A DNA stretch of 64,000 nucleotides from Bolinopsis microptera (lineage: Eukaryota; Ctenophora; Tentaculata; Lobata; Bolinopsidae). A program made the position numbers and the translations under genes. The stretch lies in contig NC_087077.1 in NCBI RefSeq assembly GCF_026151205.1, positions 18,638,975 to 18,702,974 of the forward strand. The letters are read 5' to 3'. The notes under the pieces were generated by a model, which was given only the letters and a program-made list of their open reading frames with translations, was not told the origin of the DNA and made no database searches. Positions 1 to 12,700 of this stretch are shown here, piece after piece (the first letter of the stretch is position 1; every line of letters starts with the position of its first letter).

Positions 1-789
1 TCTAACGTTCCGTATAGTATAGCTTATAAATATATGATGCCCGAACAAAATATAAAATAAATACATATAGAAGCTGAACGAAAGTATATAGATTTAGCGG
101 GTTCTGTCTGATAGGCATACTCGGACGCATAGAGTAACTGGTGACACGCCCACAGTCACATGACCATATTGAGAATGGCCTACAAGGGCCACGTGTATGG
201 GGTATAGAAGTCACGTGACTCGGTAATCGTGCCGGTTCACGTCTTTTGATGGGGACTGACATGGTGCAAATTTCGAGAAAGTATCAATAACTAGAGAAAC
301 AGAAGTTTATATCTAGAACTCCGGGGCACTGACAGTGGTATCATTTCTAAATTTTAGAGACATAAATCATAATGATATGATCTTAGTACTAAGTTTTCAA
401 ATACTGCCTGAGACAGTAGCTTCAAAGTTTGAGAGTTTGACAGATTTCGCCCAACACTTAGATGGATTTCGTCTGAGGCTAATAATGACTTATGAAATTG
501 TCGGTATATCTAAATACTTCCTCTAAAATCTGATCTTTGATCATGTGAATCAACATTCAGTTAGATATCAAACATTATATTTAGACGATATAATCCACAA
601 AATCATGTGCGTCTGGATGATAAAATTTATAAATGGGTCTGCTTTAATTTAAGTAGCCAGTTGATGAAAACTGTAGCAAAGTATCGACGTGCGTGGGTAG
701 TCTTAGTAGCCACCGGACTATCATCTTAGTATTTAATACGTCGAATAAGTTCGTTGGTCACATGAAGCTAAACGTATCTCCCATTTCAG
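1..789 (+). other. Intron or upstream flank of the dynein gene
   Basis: AT-rich non-coding sequence ending in a pyrimidine/AG acceptor at 780–789. The first recognisable dynein exon starts mid-codon at 790, so earlier exons must lie outside the window or too far upstream to see. I see no exon homologous to the dynein linker here. Several CACGTG-type E-box palindromes cluster at about 190–245. Their meaning is unknown. Confidence 0.5.
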
Positions 790-3700
790 CGGTCTAGAGA
801 GCAACGTGAAGAACATGGTGACATCTCTGAGAGCAGTGACTGAGTTGCAGAACCCTGCTATCCGAGAGAGGCATTGGCTGCAGCTTATGCAGACCACTAA
901 GGTATGTTGGAGTTTCTGTCACGCGATATATAACTTCGTCACGTGTTATCTACGAGAACCAGCTTGCTTTAAGGGGGCATACCCCAAAACAGTGGTTTGT
1001 GCCGTCCAGACCAAATGACCTCATAGGCAGTTCAGTGACCTTCTAGCGCACCGTTTCCACACAAAAAAAATTATTTTGAGAATACCCATTTTTGTAATCG
1101 AGCATTTCCTGGTTAAGAGTGCAATTTTCGGAAAAAATTATTTTGTGGTTGAGACGCTATAAGTTAATCATTTCTTGCGGTATCGGGTTGAAATTTTGCT
1201 CGCCGTTTATTCACATCTATGTCAAGGTGTGTGTAAAGTCTTGATATCGTATCTAAAAAGGCTGGTGTGTTATGAATTTTTAAAGTCAAAAAGCTAAAAT
1301 TGTCCTTTTCAGGCTTATTTTACCAAAAAGTCAGTCAGGGAAGATCGGATTATTTGATGCTTGACATCAAATTGTTCTCTGAATTCTGGCGCAGTTTTTG
1401 ATGCCCTCAAAAATGTTTTTACTCATTCACCTTCTGATCTATTGGACCTCAAAGCCAAACAACAAATTTAGGCACATTTTTCGTTTTTAATATTTACTGA
1501 TTTTTCTAAAATTTTGATAGGAATGTGCTAGTGACTTTTTGAAGGGTGCAAAATAACCGCAACTAGCACATTTATATATGAGTTATGAACAACAAAACAC
1601 CCTAAAATGCTTCCCTTTGAAGTTATGGGAGAAAATGTGATTTTTTGGCTTTGCAGATAAAAAATCACATTTTCTCCCATAACTTCAAAGGGAAGCATTC
1701 TAGGGTGTTTTGTTGTTCATAACTCATATATAAATGTGCTAGTTGCAGTTATTTTGCACCCTTCAAAAAGTCACTAGCACATTCCTATCAAAATTTTAGA
1801 AAAATCAGTAAATATTAAAAACGAAAAATGTGCCTAAATTTGTTGTTTGGCTTTGAGGTCCAATAGATCAGAAGGTGAATGAGTAAAAACATTTTTGAGG
1901 GCATCAAAAACTGCGCCAGAATTCAGAGAACAATTTGATGTCAAGCATCAAATAATCCGATCTTCCCTGACTGACTTTTTGGTAAAATAAGCCTGAAAAG
2001 GACAATTTTAGCTTTTTGACTTTAAAAATTCATAACACACCAGCCTTTTTAGATACGATATCAAGATTTTACACACACCTTGACATAGATGTGAATAAAC
2101 GGCGAGCAAAATTTCAACCCGATACCGCAAGAAATGATTAACTTATAGCGTCTCAACCACAAAATAATTTTTTCCGAAAATTGCACTCTTAACCAGGAAA
2201 TGCTCGATTACAAAAATGGGAATTCTCAAATTTTTTTTTTTCAGTGTGGAAACGGTGAGCTAGAAGCTCCCTGAACTGCCTATGAGGTCATTAGGTCTGG
2301 ACAGATTTGGGGTATGCCCCCTTAAGTGACCCTTGATACGATGTGATGCTCTGAAATTGATCACTCAGTGAACGATCTTCATTCCTTTTAAATTGCTGAC
2401 TTATTCCTAGAATTTATGCGATATGGATATTAAAATAAAATGTAGGGAGACAAATTTCAAAGGAATTTAGCATCACACGGTAGCTATCAGCTATTGTAAA
2501 GATCAAAACAAAGTATACCAAGTCACTAATGTACCGGCTCTACAGGTCCGATTTGTCATGGACGACAAAACGACTCTTAACGATCTTCTTGCTCTGAACC
2601 TCCACGAGTTTGAGGATGAAGTCAGGAACATTGTCGACAAGGCCACCAAGGAGCTGAACATGGAGAAGGTACTGAAAGAGTTGGACGCTACATGGAGCGT
2701 CATGGAGTTCGAACATGACGAACATCTGAGAACAAAGACACCGCTCCTGAGGTCGTCCGAGGAACTTATTGAGACCCTTGAGGACAACCAGGTCAGTTAA
2801 TTTATTAGCGAGTAAAGTTAATTATTTCCTGGTATTTATTTGCTGATATACTTATAGTAATATTTTTGGCTATATTATGATTTTTATCAAGTCTGAAATA
2901 TAATTTTAATTCTCACACAGGTTCAACTGCAAAACTTGATGACCAGCAAGTACATCGCTTACTTCTTGGAGGAAGTTTCATCCTGGCAAACTAAACTCTC
3001 CACAGCCGACTCTGTTATCCAGATCTGGTTTGAGGTGCAGCGAACATGGTCACATCTTGAATCCATCTTCATTGGATCTGAAGATATCAGGAAACAGCTC
3101 CCTGAAGATTCTCTGAGATTTGATGGGATTGATAGTGATTTTAAGGAGTTGATGGAGGCAGCAGTTAAGACTCCCAACGTGATTGAAGCAACAAACAAGA
3201 AGGGACTCTTTGCTCTATTAGAAGACATTCAGGTAGCTAGTGGTTCATGTCAGATTTTAAATATCACACAAATAATCAGGTTAAACTCCAAATTTAGTTT
3301 GACGAATCATCAGAAGTCAAATCTTAACTACAGAACTATAATCTCCGCTTAATTCAAACCATTCTCAGGACCGTTTGGCTCTGTGCGAGAAAGCCCTGGC
3401 AGAATACTTGGAGACCAAGCGTCTTGCTTTCCCCCGATTCTACTTCGTATCATCTGCCGATCTCCTGGACATCCTGTCCAAAGGAAACCAGCCTCTCCTT
3501 GTTGCTAGACATCTCTCCAAACTGTTTGATAACTTGCACAGACTCATGTTCAAAATGGTAATACATCTATAACTATATAATATACAAATCTTTAATTAGA
3601 AATTATGTCTCCCATTTTAAAACGTATTCATGAAGAATCAACGAGCAATATCTATGACATGATTTCATGATGAAATAAAATCAGGAAGAGGAAGGAAAAG

Positions 3701-6700
3701 ATGGAGAAGAACCTGAAGAAACGAAGGAGGCTCTTGGAATGTACTCCGGAGAAGGAGAGTATGTGGAATTCAAGGAGCCTGTCTGGTGTACTGGTCCGGT
3801 GGAAACCTGGTTGCACAAGATCATGACAATGGCTCAAGATACCATCAACAGCAATGTTGCGGACGGTGTGGTTACCTACGAGGAGAAAGCCAGAGATTTG
3901 TGGCTGTTCGACCATGCTGCCCAGGTGGCACTGGCTGGCAACCAGATCTGGTGGACCACTGAGGTTTGTTACAATATGTGAACTATTTAATAACTAACAT
4001 GAACACTTTTGAACATGACAAAAATGAACAGATCGTGGAAGGATAAAACTGTATGAGGCTAGAATATATATATATATAGAGTACCCCCATCCTTTAATGT
4101 GCCGAAAGTGACTGACGCTGACTTTCAGCCTGCAACTTAATGCGATATTTATTAAATTCGAAGTCTTTATGGTTGTCAATCTCAATCTGGTTGACGTGTG
4201 GAATCCACACATCCACACTGTGGATGTCATGTGTACGAACAATCTTGTAGTATTGTCTTCAATATATATATTTTAATTTAATTTAATCAAGTCAGGCAAT
4301 CTGTCTTAATCAAGACTGACATGCTTTGTGTATAATTCAAAGTGGACTAGATTTAATTCAATATCGAACTGTGTACACTGTACGTGTCTACATAATTCAG
4401 ACACGTGATACCTTAGCAAACTACCTGTTTGACCTTGCTGAATTCTATAAAGACTTGACAGAATGATCGTGTAATCAGATCATCTGCGCAATATCAATGT
4501 GATGTAAGAAAGATTGCTTGCGGAGGCGTGGTAAAACGTCCTCCCAAAAGTAGCCTCGAACTAATGCTACTTTACAATTATATCTAATGTGATATAGCAA
4601 TCAGAGTCAACCACAATTTAACTGGATTATGAGATACTTATGGAAGCTTCATCTTAATAAACTTGATTGTTATCTCTCATAAAATACATAGATCTCTGTT
4701 GATATGAATTCTATCCTCAGCGTGGATGTTCCAATTAGCTTTTGAGACAAAGATATCTTATAAGTATCTTATAAAAATCTCTATAATATGTAGATATTCC
4801 GATCTCAATATTGCAAATTGTACACATGGCGTGAACAGTGTACAGTGTACAGTGTACAAATTAAGTGCGCACATAACATTGCTATAAAATGTTCAAATGG
4901 TCAGGTAAAAATAGCATTTGGTCGTCTAGAAGAAGGTTACGAGAACGCTCTAAAGGATTACAACAAGAAACAAGCTTCACAGCTGATTACCCTGATCAAC
5001 CTGCTTATTGGTGACCTGAACAAGGGTGACCGTCAGAAGATCTGTACCGTCTGTACTATCGACGTGCACAACAGAGATGTGGTGGCTAAACTCATCACAA
5101 TGAAGGCGGAGAACGCTCAGGAGTTCGCTTGGCTCAGTCAGATCAAACACAGGTAAAACTTGAAAACACTTTTTTAAATCTGTAAAAGCTTTGGTGTAAA
5201 CTGTACAGTGTACGATTTCGCGCGCCAGTTTTGTACCTGAACATTGAGCAAACTGTGTTCGGTTAAAATCTGAGCGCATTTCTCTGGCCCTCTTATAATG
5301 TAGTACGGTTAATGAAGTAACTGAGATACCGCGTTATTTTGGGTGGCAGAGATATAAAGCAGTAAAGCGTTGCAGTTGAACTGTTACTCGGAACTATCAG
5401 CTTCAAATTGCAAATTCATCCCTAAATCATCCCTAACTTGATAGTTTAATTCAAATTGCTATTTGACGAATCATGTGGTACTGGTCATCTGCCAATATCG
5501 CCAATATCGGGGAAGTGGTTAGTGGAGCATTAGATTTAGCATTTTATCCTATACAATAAACACATACTCATATATACCATGTGCTTATTTAGTTTTATCT
5601 GTCAATATTCCTCACGAATAACCTTCTAAACGATTTTAGGGATCATCATCTGTTAACTGGTTGAAACTTCTCTAAACTTTCAACAACCTGGAAATAACAC
5701 AAATTCCTCCACAGATGGGACGAGAAACAGAACACGTGCTTCGTGGATATCTGTGATGCTATCTTCAGATACTCTAACGAATACCTGGGTAACACTGCTC
5801 GTCTGGTCATCACACCTCTAACAGATAGGTAACTAGCTTCAGCTTGGTTATTAATTCTTGTGGTACCTCAATCTGGATTTTGTTATTTTGATTTAGTCGG
5901 CAAAAGCTCTGCTTTAGCTTCCGAAGAATAAACCAAAATAAAGTAAGATTTTCAGCGACTGAGCTCGTTTCCTGATCATAAAGTATGCATCCGACTTTTG
6001 TTACGTATTAGTATAATTTTCATAGTATTTTGACTCCCCGCTTAAGTTTACCCTCGCACCTAGGTGTTACATCACTCTGACTCAGTCTCTCCATTTGACT
6101 ATGTCCGGAGCCCCTGCCGGACCTGCTGGAACCGGAAAGACGGAAACCACCAAGGATCTGGGCAGAGCTCTGGGCATCATGGTGTACGTGTTCAACTGCT
6201 CCGAACAGATGGACTACAAGTCTATTGGTAACATCTACAAGGGTCTATCTCAATCTGGTTAGTTTTAGAGAATCTTATACTATATTACTATTAGTAGAGC
6301 AGATGGTAGGCCATTTAGGTTACTACAGATACAATCGGATATTGGGTTACTTTTGGTAACTTTAATAGTCCGGCCATTTATAAAGTTGCTCATCATGCGA
6401 TTTTATGGGCATATTTTGTCAAATACCTTGATCAAGATTCGTGAATTAGTTGGTTAGTCCAACATTGAACGTGGAGGAATCGGTTACAGTACTTTAAGAG
6501 AGCAAAGTGCATCAAATTTCATGTTTCTGATCACAAACAAAATACCCACTGATTGGTAGAGTAATATAAGAGTTACTCACGCGCACTGTGCGTGGGTGTT
6601 CATTTTGGGGCTTTGGGTGAACATGATGAAAATGCAAATGTTTCATTATTCAAACAAAGTACCAGACAAGCACGCTTGATAATAAATGACCAGACAACCA

Positions 6701-9700
6701 CCTCATTATTATAAATTACTAGAAACCCGCCGCTAGTCGAAAGCTTTGTTCGAGGAAATTTTAAGCATCAGTTATGTTTTAATTTCTCTTCATCATATAG
6801 CCCCAAAACAATACTTTTTACCGCATCAAAAAATTTCAATCACAACCAAAGTTATAAATATATATAGGTATTTATCGGTCATCGCTAGTCAATGGTCAAA
6901 CAATCCAACAAATATGCTTTAGTTCCCGAACCCTGCTTCACTGAAAATATATGAATTACACATTTGAATCATTTCGGTAAATGTCAGGTCCCTCATCGTC
7001 TCATTTGATATTCTTTGCAATATTGCCCCGACTTGACAGCACCAAGATATCCTTAGGATCGTGTGTTCTTGACAAAGCTTTGTTCGAGGAAATTTTAAAA
7101 ATCAGTTATGTTTTAATTTCTCTTCATCATATAGCTCTGTTATACTGTAGACATAATGGAATTTATCTAACAATGGCGACAGCGTTGTTAGTATTCGGAT
7201 TCCCAAAACGATACTTTTTACCGCATCAAAAAATACCAATCACAACCAAAGTTATGAATATAAGTCATAGCGTGAGCGTAAATGTGAGCTAGTTTTGAAT
7301 TTGAAATTATGACGTAGCATACAGCATAACAACGCGCGTAGTTAAGATGTTTTTGCTCGCGCACGTGCATTTTAACGTTGCTACGCAACAGCGCAGTAAA
7401 CCTTTGCTAAAATAACGACATTATTCTAACGGTTATTTTACCTCACTTCCGACGTTAATTATAAAAAATCTAAAGCCTAAATCAAAATTCTAAGAATGCT
7501 ATAGCCTATTCCTATCCTTTTTCTACAACCCTGCTAAAAATGGCGAGGTTTCAACTCCATTTGCGAGCTGGGTTTGATTTCACCAGAGGGTCATTTTGAG
7601 GTCGATTTTCGGTGTTTTTTCTTCTATGTCCCCGTTGCCGGGGAAATTTCGTCAAGTTTAAAATATAATATAGATGACTGGCATCAACTAAAAACTCAAT
7701 TTAACGTTCTGGTTGTCAATTTATTGTGGAATTATTGTAATTTAGATCACGTGCGAAGGCAATAAATATATTTCTGTCTACGATCAGTATATTATTATTC
7801 GATCAGTTTATTATTAATCGTGAATTTTAGTGATATTGATTAGTCACTTAAACATACAGCCTAACCGAGTATTTAACAACTTAATATAATATCATAAATA
7901 TCTAATTATGAGAGGAAGAATGGAATGAGAAATATATATATTACTTGAACAAGGGAAATATTGCATTGCCTATAGGAGAAAGAACGTCATGCCCTTATTA
8001 AAAACTGAAGTTAATTCCAATAGTTATAACTAATAATTTTATAATTAATAATAATTTTTATAATTTTTAAAAGATTTTACTGTTATTTGTTCCCATTTAT
8101 TTTCACTTAACATTTTACATTACATAATATCATCTCTTCAGGGGCCTGGGGTTGTTTCGACGAGTTCAACAGGATCTCAATTGAAGTGCTATCAGTGGTA
8201 GCAGTCCAGGTTAAGTGTATCCAGGATGCTATCAGGGATAAGCTGGAGAGGTTTATCTTCCAGGGCGAGGAGATCAGTCTGCTGCCCACAGTAGGAATCT
8301 TCATTACTATGAACCCTGGTTACGCTGGCAGAACTGAATTGCCTGAGAATCTCAAGGCTCTCTTCAGGTGTGTGAAGTTCTATTTATTTAGATTTACCTA
8401 ATTATATTTTGACATTTAGTTTTATATCATTCTATTAATTATTTAGTTTTTATTAAATTCTATTTTAATACGATATAATGGATCACGGAGTGTTTACACC
8501 GCGTGTGGAAGGAAATTCCTTATCTTGATATAAGCTGAATGACAAGACTCTATTCGTATTGAATTTGATTTTATTTGTTAAAACTAACAATAATTGATTA
8601 CAGGCCGTGTGCTATGGTTGTCCCTGATTTCGGTATGATTTGCGAGATTATGTTGATGTCTGAAGGTTTCATTGATGCTCGACTCTTGGCCAGAAAGTTC
8701 ATCACTCTATACGTGCTGTGCCGAGAATTGCTTTCTAAACAGGTAAGGGTTCACAAAATATATCACAAATAAAACAAAGACGATTTCTAAAGCGCAGCTT
8801 CGATGGTGTTCATTATATGCATTGACGCAGAACATCAAAGTGGAATTGAAATAAATATTGGACTGAAGTTCATACTTCAGTTCAATATTTATTTTAATTC
8901 CACTTTGATGGTATATTTAATATACCATTAAACTGGACCACCCACGGTACGCGTATCTTACTATTTCTCTTCTTATACTTCAAGTAGAATTCTGTAGTTA
9001 ACCTTTTAAAATCACTTAAGAAACGCCTTTAGTAACCGTCCTTATACAGGATCACTACGATTGGGGGTTGCGTGCCATCAAGTCAGTGCTTGTTGTTGCT
9101 GGTGCACTAAAACGTTCCGACAGAGGAAGACCGGAAACTGAAGTACTGATGAGAGCTCTCAGAGATTTCAACGTTCCTAAGATTATTACGGATGATATGC
9201 CTGTGTTCACGGGTCTTATTGGTGATCTGTTCCCGTCTATGGAAGTACCCAGGAAGAGAGATTTGGACAATGAGGCGGCGATAAAGAGGGCCGCTCTTGA
9301 TCTGAAGTTACAGCCCGAGGATCAGTTCATCCTCAAGGTAAAGTTGTACCTGCGTGTTTTTATGTGATTCATTTTATTTGTTATGGTATGAATAGAATCA
9401 GTGATTGACACACTTTTCTTTAAAATCGATATGATCTAAAATTTCAGCAGAGCAAATCTTTTTCCTGTGATAAATCATTAATATAGAAAGCTCGTATTAA
9501 ATGAGGCGGACAAAATTCTTACGTAATTTCTCGCTCTTAATCCTTCAATACCAGATATGCTAATATCCACTCTTAACTTTACAGGTTGTACAATTTGAAG
9601 AGTTGCTAGCTGTCCGACATTCCGTGTTCGTTATCGGTAACGCCGGTACAGGTAAAACCCAGCTCTGCAAGGTCCTGTTCCGAACATACCAGAACCTCAA

Positions 9701-12700
9701 ACGAAAACCTGTTTGGTCTGATTTGAACCCGAAAGCGGTGACGAACGATGAGTTGTTCGGTTTTATCAACCCCTCAACCAGAGAGTGGAAGGACGGATTG
9801 TTCTCGAGCATCATGAGAGATCAGAGTAACATCACACACGACGGACCCAAATGGATTGTCCTGGACGGAGATATTGATCCTATGTGGATTGAATCCCTGA
9901 ATACTGTGATGGACGACAACAAAGTCCTGACCCTAGCTTCCAACGAACGAGTACCCCTAACACCCACTATGAGATTGGTATTTGAGATCGGTCATCTTAA
10001 GGCTGCCACCCCGGCTACTGTATCCAGGGCTGGTATTCTCTACATCAACCAGGCTGATTTGGGATGGAATCCTTTCGTTACCTCATGGATTGATACTCGA
10101 GAGGTTCAGTCAGAAAAAGCCAATCTTATCATCTTGTTCGAGAAATATGTACCAACTTGTCTGGAAACTCTCAAATCGAGGTAAAATGAAACAGTTTTGT
10201 CAGTTACATAGAGAAATTCTCAGACACCACGTGATTTTTCTAAAAATGTTCCACCTCAATCATTATTCATTACTGCTAATCGCTTCTGTCTCGTAAGCCT
10301 AAGAAATCGAAATCGAAAGTAATATTCACTATGCTTCGAGAAAGATCATTTAAAGGAAACTTTCAAGATTTAAAATATTTTAAAATATCAATTGTGCTCT
10401 TTCAGATTCAAGAAGATCACACCACTGGTGGACATATCTATGATAAAGATGTTGTGCTACCTCCTGGAAGGATTACTAGTACCCGATAACACACCTCCAG
10501 ATTGCAACAAGGAACTGTACGAGCTGTACTTTGTGTTTGCTGCCGTTTGGGCCTTTGGTGGTGCTATGTTCCAGGATCAGGTAAGATAAATATCATTATG
10601 ATCTTGGATACAATTTATCAGTGATTTTAAAAGAGGAAATCGCTCGAACATTTTTTTGAACGATTCGTTGTTTATTGATGATGATACAGTACTGGTTTTA
10701 TATTTTGATCTTTAATCAATTTTATACTTTCAGTTGGTGGATTACCGATCAGAATTCAGCAAATGGTGGTCCAGCGAATTCAAAACGATTAAATTCCCAT
10801 CTCAAGGAACCGTATTTGACTACTTCATCTGTGCTGACTCCAAGAAATTCATTCCTTGGGCCGAAGCAGTTCCCAAGTTCAACTACGACCCTGAACTACC
10901 TCTACAGGCAACACTTGTAGCCACGTCTGAGACTCATCGTCTTGGCTTCTTCGTAGATCTACTGATGAAGAGGCAACGACCTGTGATGTTGGTGGGTAGT
11001 GCTGGTACCGGTAAAACTGTCCTCATGAACAAGTTGATGGGAGAACTGGGAGACGACTACACCGTTACCCTGGTTCCATTTAACAACTACACCACCTCTG
11101 CTATGTTGCAGGGTGTCCTCGAGAAACCACTCGAGAAGAAGGCTGGTAGGAACTTCGGCCCTCCCGGATCTAAGAAGCTTATCTACTTCATTGATGACAT
11201 GAACATGCCAGAGGTTGATACATACGGCACTGTCGAGCCACACACACTCATTCGACAACACATTGATTACATGCATTGGTACGACAGAGCTAAGATGACC
11301 CTGAAAGATATTCACAACACCCAATACGTGTCTTGCATGAACCCTACTGCTGGATCCTTCACCATCAACCCTCGTCTCCAACGTCATTTCTGTGTCTTTG
11401 CCGTCAGTTTCCCTGGACAAGAGGCTCAGACAACCATTTACTCGCTCATTCTCACCGGTCATCTGGAACTCAACAAATTCCCTCAAGCTGTAAAACGTAC
11501 CGTAGACAAACTGATTCAAGCCTCGATACAGCTCCACTCCAAGGTTAACTCAACCTTCCTGCCCACTGCAATCAAGTTCCATTACATCTTCAACTTGAGA
11601 GATTTGAGTAACATCTACCAGGGTATCCTGTACTCTCAGCCAGAGGTCACTAAGACTGCCCCTGATGTTATCCAACTGTGGATGCACGAAGCTTCCAGAG
11701 TATACCGAGATAAACTGATCGATCAAAAGGACGTAGAAACATACGACAAACTCATCATAGACGTATGTAAGAAGAACTTCGAAGATGTCGACGAGTCTGT
11801 GTTCCAACCGGAAGTCAATATCTACACACATTTCTCCCTGGGTATTGGTGAAGTGAAATACGCCCCAGTAGCATCATACACTGTACTCAACAATATTCTC
11901 GTGGAAGCGCTCGAGAATTACAATGAGATGAACTCCATGATGAACCTCGTACTCTTCAGAGATGCTATGGAGCATGTCTGCAGAATCAACAGAATTCTAG
12001 AGAGTCCTCGTGGTAACGCTTTGCTTGTTGGTGTCGGAGGTTCTGGTAAACAGTCTTTAGCTCGACTCGCTGCTTTCATCAGCAATCTGGAGGTCTTCCA
12101 GATCGCGCTACGAAAGGGATATGGTTTGGCTGACCTCAAGTTGGATATCGCTGGATTGTACATGAAGACTGGTGTGAAGAATGTACCAACTATGTTCCTC
12201 ATGACTGACAGTCAGGTTCCAGACAACAAATTCCTCGTTTTGGTCAATGATTTACTCTCCACCGGTGAAATTCCTGATCTTTTTGCCGAGGATGAAATGG
12301 CAGAAATTATAAGCGGTGTAAGAAACGAAGTTAAGGCTGCAGGTATCATGGACTCAATAGAAAACTGCTGGACCTTCTTCATCGACAGGATCAGAACAAC
12401 ACTCAAAGTAGTCCTCTGCTTCTCCCCAGTAGGATCCACGCTTCGTGTCAGAGGCAGGATGTTCCCCGCTGTTATTAACTGCACTAACATAGATTGGTTC
12501 CACGAGTGGCCCGAAGAGGCTCTGGTCTCTGTCAGTTCCACCTTCCTTGAAGATCTGGACTTGTTGGAGCCAGAGTACAAGCCATCTGTTGCTGAGTTCA
12601 TGGCTTACGTCCAGATGACTTGTAACGACAAATCTAAACAGTACCTTGCCAACGATAGGAGATACAATTACACCACTCCCAAGAGTTTCCTTGAACAGAT

